Shown piece after piece: positions 53,261-62,396 of a DNA stretch of 64,000 nt. The DNA is from an uncultured Alphaproteobacteria bacterium. Its GTDB lineage: Bacteria; Pseudomonadota; Alphaproteobacteria; Caulobacterales; Caulobacteraceae. The first letter of the stretch is position 1; each line of letters begins with the position of its first letter. Location of the stretch: contig CAIJOB010000041.1 in NCBI GenBank assembly GCA_903822175.1, positions 58,210-122,209 of the forward strand. The letters are read 5' to 3'. Position numbers and translations under genes: made by a program. Below the pieces are notes generated by a model. It saw nothing but the letters and a program-made list of their open reading frames with translations. It did not search any database and was not told the DNA's origin.

Positions 53261-55861
53261 ATGAACATCGTCGTCGTCGAGAGCCCCGGCAAAGCCAAGC
53301 CGATCAACAAGTACCTGGGCTCTGACTATAAGGTGCTGGCCTCCTACGGCCACGTGCGCGACCTGCCGGCCAAGGACGGCTCGGTCCGTCCCGACGACGA
53401 CTTCGACATGAGCTGGGAGGTCGACGCCAAGGCCGCCAAGCGCCTGGCCGACATCGTCGCGGCCCTGAAGGGCGCCGACAAGCTGATCCTCGCCACCGAC
53501 CCCGACCGCGAGGGTGAAGCCATCTCCTGGCACGTCCTGGAGGTCCTGAAGAAGAAGAAGGCCCTGAACGGCATCGCCGTCGAGCGCGTGACCTTCAACG
53601 CCATCACCAAGACCGCCGTCACCGAGGCCATGAAGGCGCCCCGCGCCATCGACATGGAGCTGGTCGACGCCTACCTAGCGCGCCGCGCGCTGGACTATCT
53701 GGTGGGCTTCACCCTCTCGCCGGTGCTGTGGCGCAAGCTGCCGGGCTCGCGCTCGGCGGGCCGCGTGCAGTCGGTGGCGCTCCGTCTCGTGGTCGACCGC
53801 GAGATCGAGATCGAGAACTTCAACACCCAGGAATACTGGACCGTCGAGGCCGACGTCTCGGCCGGCGGCGAACCCTTCCTGGCCCGCCTGACCAAGCACG
53901 AGGGCAAGCGCCTCACCAAGTTCGACCTCGGCAACGAGACCTCGGCGTTCGCCGCGCGCGACGCGGTCAAGGCCGCGAGCTTCACCATCGCCGCCGTGGA
54001 GAAGAAGCCGGCCCGGCGCTCGCCGCCGCCGCCCTTCACCACCTCGACCCTGCAGCAGGAAGCCTCGCGCAAGCTGGGCTTCAACGCCCAGCGGACCATG
54101 CAGGCGGCGCAGCGGCTCTATGAGGGCATCGACATCGGCGGCGAGACCGTCGGCCTGATCACCTACATGCGGACCGACGGCGTGCAAACCGCGCCGGAGG
54201 CCCTGGACGAGGCCCGCGACGTGATCGGTGGGCTCTACGGCCGCGACTACGTTCCGGAAAAGGCGCGAATCTATTCCACCAAGGCCAAGAACGCCCAGGA
54301 GGCTCACGAGGCGATCCGCCCCACCAGCCTCGCCCGCAATCCCGGCAAGCTGCGCCTGGAGCCGGATCTCGGCCGGCTCTACGAGCTGATCTGGAAGCGG
54401 ATGATCGCGTCGCAGATGGAAAGCGCGCGGATCGAGCGCACGACCATCGACCTGGAGTCCAGCGATGGCAAAACCGCGCTGCGCGCGTCAGGCGATGTCA
54501 CCCTCTTCGACGGCTATCTGGCGGTTTACGAGGAAGGCCGCGACGACGAGGGCGAGGAAGCCGTCTCCAAGCTGCCGGCGGTGACGCAGGGCGCCGCCGC
54601 CAAAACCATCGCCACCCGCGCCGACCAGCACTTCACCGAGCCGCCGCCCCGCTATTCGGAAGCGAGCCTGGTCAAGAAGATGGAGGAGCTCGGCATCGGC
54701 CGACCCTCGACCTACGCCTCGGTGCTCACGGTCCTGCGCGACCGCGAATATGTGAAGATGGAGAAGAACCGCTTCATCCCCGAGGACAAGGGCCGGCTGG
54801 TCACCATCTTCCTCGAGCAGTTCTTCCTCCGCTACGTCGAGTACGATTTCACCGCCGGCCTGGAAGAAAAGCTCGACCTGGTCTCGTCGGGCGACCTCGA
54901 CTGGAAGGTGCTGCTCCGCGAGTTCTGGAAGGACTTCCATCCCAAGACCGAAGAGATCCTCGGCCTGACCACCCGCTCGGTGCTGGACACCCTGGACGAG
55001 GCCCTGGCGCCCTTCCTCTATCCGCCCAAGGCCGATGGCTCGGACGTCCGCGTCTGCCCGACCTGCGGCTCGGGGCGGCTCAGCATGAAGACCAGCCGCT
55101 TTGGCCCCTTCGTCGGCTGCTCCAACTATCCGGAATGCCGCTACACCCGGCCGATCGGCGAGAAGGAGGACGGCGAAAGCCCGTCGGGCGACCGCGAGCT
55201 GGGCGTCGACGACGTCACCGGCATGACGGTCTTCCTGAAATCCGGCCGCTTTGGCGCCTACGTCCAACTGGGCGACGGCGAAAAACCCAAGCGCTCCAGC
55301 CTGCCCAAGGGCTGGTCGGCGCCGGACATGGACCTGGAAAAGGGTCTGCGCCTTCTACGCCTGCCCCGTGAGGTCGGCCTGCACCCGGAAGACCAGCAAC
55401 CGATCCTGGCCGGCATAGGCCGCTTTGGACCCTTCGTGCTGCACGCCGGCACCTACGCCAACCTGCAGGGCGCCGACGAGGTGTTCGAGGTCGGCCTGAA
55501 CCGCGCCGTGACCCTGCTCGCCGAAAAGCGGGCCGGCGGACGTGGTGGTCGCGGCGAGACCGCCGCGCTGAAGGACCTGGGCGTGCACCCGGCCGACGGC
55601 GCGCCTGTGAAGGTGCTGTCAGGCCGCTACGGCCCCTACATCAAGCACGGCGCCACCAACGCCAACGTGCCGCGCGGCACCGACCCGCAGGACGTGACCC
55701 TCGATCAGGCCGTCCTGCTGCTCGCCGAACGCGCCGCCAAGGGCCCCGGAAAGAAGAAGGGCCGCGTGGTGAAAGCCAAGGCGGCGCCGAAGGCCGCTGC
55801 AGCTGGCGCGAAGGCGCCGGCGAAGAAGAAACCGGCGGCAAAGAAGAAGCCCTCGGCCTAA
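53261..55861 (+). CDS. topA: DNA topoisomerase I
   Basis: 866 residues. It relaxes negative supercoils by single-strand passage. The Toprim domain begins VVVESPGKAKPINKYLG and has ATDPDREGEAISWH. The catalytic Tyr302 lies in the GLITYMRTDG motif. The region near residues 600-630 has a zinc ribbon (CPTCGSGRLSM, then GCSNYPECRY), and several shorter C-terminal TopA repeats with GRFGPF/GRYGPY motifs follow. The tail is Lys/Ala-rich, as in many alphaproteobacterial TopA proteins. The ATG is 245 bases from the upstream gene. Confidence 0.97.
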   Translation: MNIVVVESPGKAKPINKYLGSDYKVLASYGHVRDLPAKDGSVRPDDDFDMSWEVDAKAAKRLADIVAALKGADKLILATDPDREGEAISWHVLEVLKKKKALNGIAVERVTFNAITKTAVTEAMKAPRAIDMELVDAYLARRALDYLVGFTLSPVLWRKLPGSRSAGRVQSVALRLVVDREIEIENFNTQEYWTVEADVSAGGEPFLARLTKHEGKRLTKFDLGNETSAFAARDAVKAASFTIAAVEKKPARRSPPPPFTTSTLQQEASRKLGFNAQRTMQAAQRLYEGIDIGGETVGLITYMRTDGVQTAPEALDEARDVIGGLYGRDYVPEKARIYSTKAKNAQEAHEAIRPTSLARNPGKLRLEPDLGRLYELIWKRMIASQMESARIERTTIDLESSDGKTALRASGDVTLFDGYLAVYEEGRDDEGEEAVSKLPAVTQGAAAKTIATRADQHFTEPPPRYSEASLVKKMEELGIGRPSTYASVLTVLRDREYVKMEKNRFIPEDKGRLVTIFLEQFFLRYVEYDFTAGLEEKLDLVSSGDLDWKVLLREFWKDFHPKTEEILGLTTRSVLDTLDEALAPFLYPPKADGSDVRVCPTCGSGRLSMKTSRFGPFVGCSNYPECRYTRPIGEKEDGESPSGDRELGVDDVTGMTVFLKSGRFGAYVQLGDGEKPKRSSLPKGWSAPDMDLEKGLRLLRLPREVGLHPEDQQPILAGIGRFGPFVLHAGTYANLQGADEVFEVGLNRAVTLLAEKRAGGRGGRGETAALKDLGVHPADGAPVKVLSGRYGPYIKHGATNANVPRGTDPQDVTLDQAVLLLAERAAKGPGKKKGRVVKAKAAPKAAAAGAKAPAKKKPAAKKKPSA

Positions 55862-55871
55862 CCCTTTTTCC

Positions 55872-55979
55872 CCGCTCATCCCCGCGAAGGCGGGGACCCA
55901 AGCGGGCTTGCGGATTTGGTGGGGTGCGGTGTCTATCCTCTGACTCAGCTTGGGTCCCCGCCTTCGCGGGGATGAGCGG
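55872..55979. repeat. 32-base perfect inverted repeat
   Basis: Two arms of 32 bases (55872-55903 and 55948-55979) are exact inverse complements around a 44-base loop. Each arm is itself partly palindromic (CCCCGC-GAAG-GCGGGG). Such CCCCGCGAAGGCGGGG elements are dispersed in Caulobacterales and Sphingomonadales. It lies between topA and the hydrolase gene, 10 bases after the topA stop, and could fold into a large hairpin in the transcript that protects or ends the topA mRNA. Confidence 0.85.
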
Positions 55980-55987
55980 AGTTTGAG

Positions 55988-56788
55988 ATGTCGGTCGCGC
56001 GAGCCAATGGCCTGAACCTGTACTTAGAGCGCGCGGGCTCAGGCCCGCCACTGCTGTTCATCTCCGGCACCGGCGGCGATCTGCGCAACAAGCCCAATGT
56101 CTTCGACGGGCCGCTCAGCAAGCGGTTCGATCTCCTGGCCTACGACCAGCGAGGCCTAGGCCAATCCGAGAAGCCGGACACCGCCTACTCCATGGCCGGC
56201 TACGCCGATGACGCCGCGGCCCTGATGGTAGACCAGGGCTGGGACGAGGCCTGCGTGATCGGGGTCTCCTTCGGCGGGATGGTGGCCCAGGAGCTGGCGA
56301 TCCGGCATCCGGAGCGGGTCAAGCGGCTGGTGCTGGCCTGCACCTCGCCCGGCGGGGCCGGCGGCGCGTCCTTCCCGTTCCACAAGATCGAGCACCTGAA
56401 GGGTGAGGCGCGCGGCCGCCACATGATCCCGATCAGCGACACTCGCCGCGACGCCGCCTGGGCGGCCGCGAACCCCGACCAGTACGCCCTCTTCGTCGCC
56501 CTGGGCGCAGCCGACCCGTTCGCCGACGAGCCCGGCCACGCCATGGGCGCACACCGCCAGCTGGAGGCCCGCGCGGCGCACGACACCTGGGACCGGCTGC
56601 CTGCGATCACCTGCCCGACGATGATCGCGGCGGGCCGCTACGACGGTATCGCGCTGCCGGCGACGCAGGAGAAGATGGCGGGGCGGATCCCGGGCGCGAA
56701 ACTGCAGTGGTTCGAAGGCGGCCACCTGTTCATCATCCAGGATCGCGCCGCGGCGCCGGCCATGGCCGACTTCCTGACGGAGAGCTGA
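55988..56788 (+). CDS. Alpha/beta hydrolase
   Basis: 266 residues, cytoplasmic. The catalytic Ser94 lies in VIGVSFGGMVAQ, the oxyanion region in FISGTGGD, DQRGLGQSEKP follows strand 4 and the His is in FEGGHLFII. This is the general pattern of the haloperoxidase/3-oxoadipate enol-lactonase group; the substrate is not clear. It begins 9 bases after the inverted repeat and is followed closely by amj. Confidence 0.9.
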   Translation: MSVARANGLNLYLERAGSGPPLLFISGTGGDLRNKPNVFDGPLSKRFDLLAYDQRGLGQSEKPDTAYSMAGYADDAAALMVDQGWDEACVIGVSFGGMVAQELAIRHPERVKRLVLACTSPGGAGGASFPFHKIEHLKGEARGRHMIPISDTRRDAAWAAANPDQYALFVALGAADPFADEPGHAMGAHRQLEARAAHDTWDRLPAITCPTMIAAGRYDGIALPATQEKMAGRIPGAKLQWFEGGHLFIIQDRAAAPAMADFLTES

Positions 56789-56793
56789 CACCC

Positions 56794-57597
56794 ATGGACG
56801 CTCAACTCGCCCTGCTCTGCGCGCTGACCTTCGTCATCCACCTGATCGGGGCGCTCGCCTACGCCGCGCGGATCGCGGGCGTCCGCACCCGGCGGATCGC
56901 GGTCTCCTTCGCGCTGTTTAACGTGCTGATCCTGGTCTCGCGCACCTCCAACTCCTTCCAGGGCCCATTCCTCGGCAAGCGCATCGAGCTCAGCCTGGCC
57001 CAAGGCGCCGGCGGGCATCTGCTTAGCGACTTTCGCTGGCTGCTGATGTCGGCGACCGTCGCGGCGGCGGTGGGTGCTCTCGCCGTGCCGACCTTCCAGC
57101 GAATCTTCAGCCGGGCGGTGCAGCACTTCCAGGTCCACCGCTCCCTGCCCAAGCTGCTGCTGCACGGCTTCGCCCGCGGCGGGCTCTCCTACATCCGCGA
57201 CGCCATCACCGTGCCCTCGGCCAGTCACCTGACGGGCCTTCGCCGCGAGGTGGGCGTGCCCGTGCAGGTGATCCTGCTCAACATCGGCGCCCAGGCGCTG
57301 TTGACGGTGGGCGTCTTCGCGGCGCTCTACGCCGGCTACCTGGACCCGCGCTTCCGGGTGACGGCGGTCAGCCTCTCGTCGGTGATCAACGGGGTCGCGA
57401 CCATCCTGCTGTTCGTGTTCATCGACCCGCACCTGTCGGTGATGACCGACGACGTCATGGACGGCCGCACCAGCGAGGCAAGCTTCCGCCGGGCCATCGT
57501 CTGGCTGTCGGCGAGCCGGGTGGCCGGCACGCTTTTGGCGCAGGTCATGCTGCTGCCGGCCGCCGCCGCCATCGCGGTGATCGCGCGGTCCATTTAG
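56794..57597 (+). CDS. amj: Amj-type lipid II flippase (DUF2837)
   Basis: 267 residues with about six hydrophobic helices. The N-terminus (LTFVIHLIGALAYAARIAG, then VRTRRIAVSFALFNVL, VSRTSN) matches the Amj/YdaH family. Amj of Bacillus subtilis flips lipid II across the membrane when MurJ is missing or inhibited. The start lies 5 bases after the alpha/beta hydrolase stop and both probably form one transcript. Confidence 0.8.
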   Translation: MDAQLALLCALTFVIHLIGALAYAARIAGVRTRRIAVSFALFNVLILVSRTSNSFQGPFLGKRIELSLAQGAGGHLLSDFRWLLMSATVAAAVGALAVPTFQRIFSRAVQHFQVHRSLPKLLLHGFARGGLSYIRDAITVPSASHLTGLRREVGVPVQVILLNIGAQALLTVGVFAALYAGYLDPRFRVTAVSLSSVINGVATILLFVFIDPHLSVMTDDVMDGRTSEASFRRAIVWLSASRVAGTLLAQVMLLPAAAAIAVIARSI

Positions 57598-57788
57598 CGG
57601 GGCCATCCAGCCTCCGGTCAGCTCCGGGGGTGCAATCTTCAGCCAAAGGGCCTATGTGGCTCTTGCGCATCGCTGGCCGTTTGGCCGCGACGACTGCCCT
57701 GCTCCCAAAACAATCAAGAGCCGCGCAGGGGTTCGCGCACCCCATTCCAAGTCACAAGACCACCTACGAAAGGTGCTAAGCACCCCCT

Positions 57789-60236
57789 ATGCCTAAGACC
57801 CGCGCCCCCAAGGGCTCACGTTTCCAGAACAATCCCGCCGGCAAGCCTGCCGACGCATCCGCGGCCAAGCCGGCCGCCCACAATCCCAAACAATCCCCAC
57901 ACAAGTCCGCGTCCAAGGGCGCGCCGCGCCCGGCGCGCGGCATTCCCGACCGCGACACCCTGCTGAAATACATCCGCGACGGCGGCGAGACCGACAAGGC
58001 GACGCTCGCCAAGGTGTTCGGCCTGAAGGGCGAGGAGCGCCGGGCGCTGCGCCAGATGCTGCAGACCCTGCAGGAGGATGGCGCGCTGGCCAAACGTGGC
58101 CGCCGTGGCTTCGCCGAGGTCGGCGCGCTCCCCGAGGTTGGCGTCGTCGATGTCGTCGAGCGCGACCCGGACGGCGACCTGCTGGTCAAACTCACCAAGG
58201 GCGATGACGCCCCGCTGGTGGCGCTGGCCCCGGCCCGCAAGGGCGACGTCGGTCCCGCACCCGGCCTCGGCGACCGCCTGCTGGTCCGTTTCGTCAAGCT
58301 GGAGAGCGGCGAGCACGAGGCCCGCCTGATCAAGTCGCTGGGCGCCGGCGCGCAGCGCATCCTGGGCGTCATCCGCAAGTCGAACCGCGAAGTGCGCGTC
58401 GAACCGGTGGACCGCCGTTCTAAGGACACCCTGCTGCTCACCGATCCCACCGCCCAGGAACTGCGCGACGGCGATCTGGTGCTGGCCCAGGCGAGCGCGG
58501 CGGAAACCCGCTACGGCCCCAAGCGCGGCAAGCTGCTGGAAGTCATCGGCCGCGAGGACGAGCCGCGCTCGGCCTCCCTGCTGGCCATCTACGCCCACGG
58601 CATCCCCACCGGCTTCTCCCCCGCCGCTGAGGCCGAAGCCGAGGCCGCCCAGCCGCCGACGCTGGCCGGCCGCGAGGACCTGCGCGACGTCCCCTTCATC
58701 ACCATCGACCCGGCCGACGCCCGCGACCACGACGACGCGGTCTACGCCGAGCCGGACACGGACGAAAAGAACCCCGGCGGCTGGATCGTCTGGGTGGCCA
58801 TCGCCGATGTCGCCGCCTACGTCCGCCCCAACTCGGCGCTCGACGAGACGGCGCGGGAGAAGGCCAACAGCGTCTATTTCCCCGACCGGGTGGAGCCGAT
58901 GCTCCCCGAAGTGCTCTCCAACGGCCTCTGCAGCCTCCGCGAGGGCGAGAACCGCGCCTGCATGGCCGTGCGCATGGTCTTCAGCGCCGATGGCCGCAAG
59001 CGCAGCCACAAGTTCGTCCGCGGCCTGATGCGATCAGCCGCCAAGCTTTCCTACGAACAGGCCCAGGCCTGCGCCGACGGCGCGCCGGACGACAAGACCG
59101 GCCCCATCGCCAAGACCATCATCCAGCCGCTCTACGCGGCCTACGCCTGCCTGAAGAAGGGCCGCGACGCCCGCTCCCCGCTGGCCATCGAAAGCGCCGA
59201 GCGCCGCATCGTCATCTCCAGCGAAGGCGAGGTCGCCTCGATCACGCCGCGCGCCAGCCTCGAAGCCCACAAGCTGATCGAGGAGATGATGATCCAGGCC
59301 AATGTGTCCGCGGCGGAAACGCTTGAAGCCAAGCGGATCCCGCTGATCTACCGGATCCACGACACGCCCAGCGCCGAGAAGGTCCAGGCCCTGGTCGACT
59401 TCCTGCAGACCCTCGACATCGCCTGGTCGAAGGGCGAGGCGCCGCGCACCGACCGCTTCAACAAGCTGCTGAGCGACACGCGGGGCAGCGAGCACGCCGA
59501 CATCGTCAACGAGGTGGTCCTGCGCAGCCAGATGCAGGCGATCTATTCGACGGAGAACATCGGCCATTTCGGCCTGAACCTGGCGAAATACGCCCACTTC
59601 ACCTCGCCGATCCGCCGCTACGCCGACCTGATCGTCCATCGCGGCCTGATCACCGCGCTCGGCCTCGGCTCCGATGGCCTGAGCGAACGCGACATACAGA
59701 AGATGAAGGACACCGCCGAGAGCATCACCTTCGCCGAGCGCCGCGCCATGGCCGCCGAGCGCGACGCCACCGACCGCTATGTCGCCGCCTTCCTGGCCGA
59801 CCGGGTGGGCGCGGAGTTCCCGGGCCGGATCACCGGTGTGACGCGCTTTGGGCTGTTCGTGCGGCTCGATGAGACCGGCGCCGACGGCCTGGTCCCGGTC
59901 TCCAAGCTGGGCGGCGAGTACTTCGTCCACGACGACAAAAGCCACGCCCTGGTCGGCGAACGCACCGGCGCTCGCTGGCCGCTGGGCATGACGGTCACCG
60001 TCAAGCTGATGGAGGCCACCCCGATCACCGGCGGCCTGCTGTTCGGCATGATCAGCGAGCCGATGGCCGCCGATCCGACCGCGCCGCGTCCCCGGCTCGG
60101 CATGCGCGCCCGCAACGACAATCGCCCCGGCAGCGGCGGCCCCAAGCCGCCCGGCGGCTTCCGCGGCCCCAAGCGCGGGCCGCAGGGCCGGCCCAAGAAC
60201 ATCCGCACCGGCAAAAAGGGCGGGCCGCGCCGCTAG
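57789..60236 (+). CDS. rnr: Ribonuclease R
   Basis: 815 residues. RNase R degrades structured RNA from the 3' end. Domain order: a Lys/Ala-rich N-terminal tail (1-50), a winged-helix domain (DRDTLLKYIRDGG), cold-shock domains, the RNB catalytic domain with FITIDPADARDHDDAVYAE (metal-binding Asp residues), an S1 domain (PGRITGVTRFGLFVRLDETG) near 670-750 and a basic, Gly/Pro-rich tail. The 191 bases upstream (57598-57788) hold no further gene. Confidence 0.96.
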   Translation: MPKTRAPKGSRFQNNPAGKPADASAAKPAAHNPKQSPHKSASKGAPRPARGIPDRDTLLKYIRDGGETDKATLAKVFGLKGEERRALRQMLQTLQEDGALAKRGRRGFAEVGALPEVGVVDVVERDPDGDLLVKLTKGDDAPLVALAPARKGDVGPAPGLGDRLLVRFVKLESGEHEARLIKSLGAGAQRILGVIRKSNREVRVEPVDRRSKDTLLLTDPTAQELRDGDLVLAQASAAETRYGPKRGKLLEVIGREDEPRSASLLAIYAHGIPTGFSPAAEAEAEAAQPPTLAGREDLRDVPFITIDPADARDHDDAVYAEPDTDEKNPGGWIVWVAIADVAAYVRPNSALDETAREKANSVYFPDRVEPMLPEVLSNGLCSLREGENRACMAVRMVFSADGRKRSHKFVRGLMRSAAKLSYEQAQACADGAPDDKTGPIAKTIIQPLYAAYACLKKGRDARSPLAIESAERRIVISSEGEVASITPRASLEAHKLIEEMMIQANVSAAETLEAKRIPLIYRIHDTPSAEKVQALVDFLQTLDIAWSKGEAPRTDRFNKLLSDTRGSEHADIVNEVVLRSQMQAIYSTENIGHFGLNLAKYAHFTSPIRRYADLIVHRGLITALGLGSDGLSERDIQKMKDTAESITFAERRAMAAERDATDRYVAAFLADRVGAEFPGRITGVTRFGLFVRLDETGADGLVPVSKLGGEYFVHDDKSHALVGERTGARWPLGMTVTVKLMEATPITGGLLFGMISEPMAADPTAPRPRLGMRARNDNRPGSGGPKPPGGFRGPKRGPQGRPKNIRTGKKGGPRR

Positions 60237-60248
60237 GGCCGCGGGTCG

Positions 60249-60899
60249 CTAGCTCTCCGACTTCGGCTTCAGGAACCGGCTGAACAGCGCGATCTCGATC
60301 GGGATCAGCATGAAGCTGAACTGCGACATGCGCAGATGGCCAAGCGGCAAGAGGATGAGCCCGATCCCGAAGGCGACGCCCGGACTGATGGCGCGGGCCG
60401 CCCGGTAAAGGCGTTCGCGGCCGCTGACGCCGCCCATCAGCCGGCCGCCGTCGCGGGTGACGGTGAGCACCAGGGCCAGGTTGCCCAGTGAGCTGGCCAC
60501 CATGATCCCGCAGTACACCGCCCAGGGAAACGCGGCGTTCAGGTCGCGGCCCCACCAAGCCGTGGCGAACGGGATCAGGCAGACCGGGAACATGAAGAAG
60601 AGGTTGGCCACCACCGTCAGCCAGTCGAAGTGGCGCAGGCGGCGCGTGGTGGCCAGGTGCGCCACCCAGAACACCCCGATCACCACGAAGCTCATGACCA
60701 GCGCGAAGGCCTGGAAGATCAGGCTCTGCAGGACCGCGTCATTGCCCGCCAGGCTGGTGACGTTCGGCGGCCGCATGTCGAGGATCATCAAGGTCATGAC
60801 GATGGCGAAGACCGCGTCGGTGAAGAAGATCACCCGGTTCAGCAGCCGCTCGTCGATCGTCTCGTGCTTGGTGACGTTGCTGTCGCCGCTGTCGCTCAT
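60249..60899 (-). CDS. TMEM175/DUF1211 family membrane protein, putative K+ channel
   Basis: 216 residues with six predicted helices. The hallmark of the family lies at the end of helix 1: RVIFFTDAVFAIVMTLMILDM, where the usual motif is RxxxFSD; here Ser is replaced by Thr. Bacterial TMEM175 proteins form tetrameric potassium-selective channels. It is convergent with rnr and divergent from the NUDIX gene. Confidence 0.88.
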   Translation of the reverse strand: MSDSGDSNVTKHETIDERLLNRVIFFTDAVFAIVMTLMILDMRPPNVTSLAGNDAVLQSLIFQAFALVMSFVVIGVFWVAHLATTRRLRHFDWLTVVANLFFMFPVCLIPFATAWWGRDLNAAFPWAVYCGIMVASSLGNLALVLTVTRDGGRLMGGVSGRERLYRAARAISPGVAFGIGLILLPLGHLRMSQFSFMLIPIEIALFSRFLKPKSES

Positions 60900-60995
60900 G
60901 AGACTCCCCGAACCCGCAGGCCATAGTGCCGTGCGCGCCCGAGTTCCGCAAAGGCGCCCTTCCCTTCGCCGGGCGTGCGGTCATACAGTTGTTTG

Positions 60996-61715
60996 ATGAC
61001 CGATGACGCCGCCGCCGAAACCATGACCCGCAAGCCCGAAGGCCCGCCCAGGGTCCCGGGCGCCCGCGCCGTGCGGCCGAAGAACGCCGCCACCGTGATG
61101 ATCATCCGCCGCGACGCCAAGAAGCCCCGCGTCCTCATGGGCAAGCGCCACGGCGGCCACAGCTTCATGCCCGACCGCTGGGTGTTCCCGGGCGGCCGCA
61201 TCGACCGCTCCGACTACCGCGCACCCGCCGCCACCGAGATGCGGCCCGACGTCGCCGCCGTCTTCGACGCCCACCTGCCCGCCGGCCGGGGCCGCGCGCT
61301 CGCCGCCGCCGCCGTGCGCGAGACCTGGGAGGAGACCGGCCTGTTGCTGGCCCAGGCCGCGCCCGTGCGCCCCGCCGCCGGACCCTGGCGGGACTTCGTG
61401 GCCCAGGGCGCGCTCGCCGACCTCGCCGCCGTCGACGTCATCGCCCGCGCCATCACGCCCCCCAGCGTCGGCAAGCGCTTCGACACCTGGTTCCTGCTGG
61501 CCGACGCCGAACGGCTGATGAGCCTCGACCGCCAGCCCGATTGCGGCGAGCTGGAAGAGATCGCCTGGGTCGACTTCGACGAGGCGCAAAGCCTGCCCCT
61601 GCCCACCGTCACGCGGATGATGCTGAAGGAGGCAGTGCTGCGCATGGACGATCCGTCGCGGCCCAAGCCCTTCATGCGCTTCCGCCAGGGCGCGATGCGG
61701 CCGGACAAGCTGTAA
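60996..61715 (+). CDS. NUDIX hydrolase
   Basis: 239 residues. The NUDIX box is interrupted by a long insertion, with WVFPGGRID before it and the metal-binding helix RETWEETGLLL after it. This long form is typical of the NUDT19/YfcD-like group, which hydrolyses CoA or nucleotide diphosphate derivatives. The first ATG at 60996 gives the length used here; an alternative start is at 61023. It is divergent from TMEM175. Confidence 0.88.
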   Translation: MTDDAAAETMTRKPEGPPRVPGARAVRPKNAATVMIIRRDAKKPRVLMGKRHGGHSFMPDRWVFPGGRIDRSDYRAPAATEMRPDVAAVFDAHLPAGRGRALAAAAVRETWEETGLLLAQAAPVRPAAGPWRDFVAQGALADLAAVDVIARAITPPSVGKRFDTWFLLADAERLMSLDRQPDCGELEEIAWVDFDEAQSLPLPTVTRMMLKEAVLRMDDPSRPKPFMRFRQGAMRPDKL

Positions 61716-61825
61716 TTCTAGCTTAAGCATTGTTTTTGTATCGCTATATCTTCTCCATGGTATGATGCTGACGGCTTGAGATCGTCGGATAGGCTGGCTT
61801 GATTTCGCCTGACGAGGACTTCGCC

Positions 61826-62047
61826 ATGCTCGCTGATTATCTGAATGAAACCGGTTCCTGGGTAGTGCGCGGCGGGTCGACGAGCATCCTTGCGCTGCTG
61901 CCGACCTTTCGTGCCGCACTCGAGCGGGCCTATCAGCTCTCCCAGAACGGAGAGGCAGTTACGGGTATGAGCCGGCCTGATGGAAGCAGCCGGATCACGG
62001 CCCCTGAGCTTCTTGGTCTCTTCGATGAACTGCGGGAGTTGGTGTAG
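61826..62047 (+). CDS. Small hypothetical protein in an AT-richer region
   Basis: 73 residues without cysteines or membrane segments; LPTFRAALERAYQLSQNG and ELLGLFDELRELV form two helices. A GAGGA site precedes the ATG with good spacing; an in-frame TTG at 61799 would add 9 residues. The DNA from 61716 to 62050 is less GC-rich than its surroundings and its codon use is less biased, so this could be a recent or poorly selected gene. A weak -10 box (TATGAT at 61761) may serve it. No family is recognised. Confidence 0.65.
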   Translation: MLADYLNETGSWVVRGGSTSILALLPTFRAALERAYQLSQNGEAVTGMSRPDGSSRITAPELLGLFDELRELV

Positions 62048-62061
62048 CCGACCGCACGCCA

Positions 62062-62089
62062 TTGACTTTGGCTCGCGGATTCGTATTTT
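62062..62089 (+). promoter_or_regulatory. Sigma-70-type promoter of rpmG
   Basis: TTGACT (62062-62067) and TATTTT (62084-62089) are spaced by 16 bases and lie 62 bases upstream of rpmG. The -35 element also fits the TTGAC core of the Caulobacter housekeeping consensus. Confidence 0.55.
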
Positions 62090-62150
62090 CCGCGGCTCTT
62101 CGAACACCTGCCGCCGGCTTGCCGGTTGGCCCCGCCCTTAAGGACAGCCC

Positions 62151-62318
62151 ATGGCGAAGCCCGCCTCCATCAAGATCCGCCTGAATTCGTCGGCGGACAC
62201 CGGCTTCTTCTACGTCACCAAGAAGAACGCCCGCACCAAGACCGACAAGCTGGTGATGAAGAAGTACGACCCGGTCGTGCGCAAGCACGTGGAATTCCGC
62301 GAAGGCAAGATCAAGTAG
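62151..62318 (+). CDS. rpmG: 50S ribosomal protein L33
   Basis: 55 residues, the standard length. The sequence starts [20 protein letters not shown] and contains [14 protein letters not shown] and the C-terminal [18 protein letters not shown] of L33. It is the cysteine-free form (C- form) that needs no zinc. A promoter lies upstream and a strong terminator downstream, so it is transcribed alone. Confidence 0.97.
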   Translation: MAKPASIKIRLNSSADTGFFYVTKKNARTKTDKLVMKKYDPVVRKHVEFREGKIK

Positions 62319-62344
62319 CCGACGCAAACCACGGATTTGCTACG

Positions 62345-62373
62345 AAAACGCCCGGGTGACCCCCGGGCGTTTT
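62345..62373 (+). terminator. Rho-independent terminator after rpmG
   Basis: A 12-base perfect stem (AAAACGCCCGGG at 62345-62356 with CCCGGGCGTTTT at 62362-62373) surrounds a 5-base loop; the T run is part of the stem and continues as CGTTTC. It lies 26 bases after the rpmG stop. Confidence 0.88.
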
Positions 62374-62396
62374 TCGTTTCTGGCGCAGGTTTCTCG

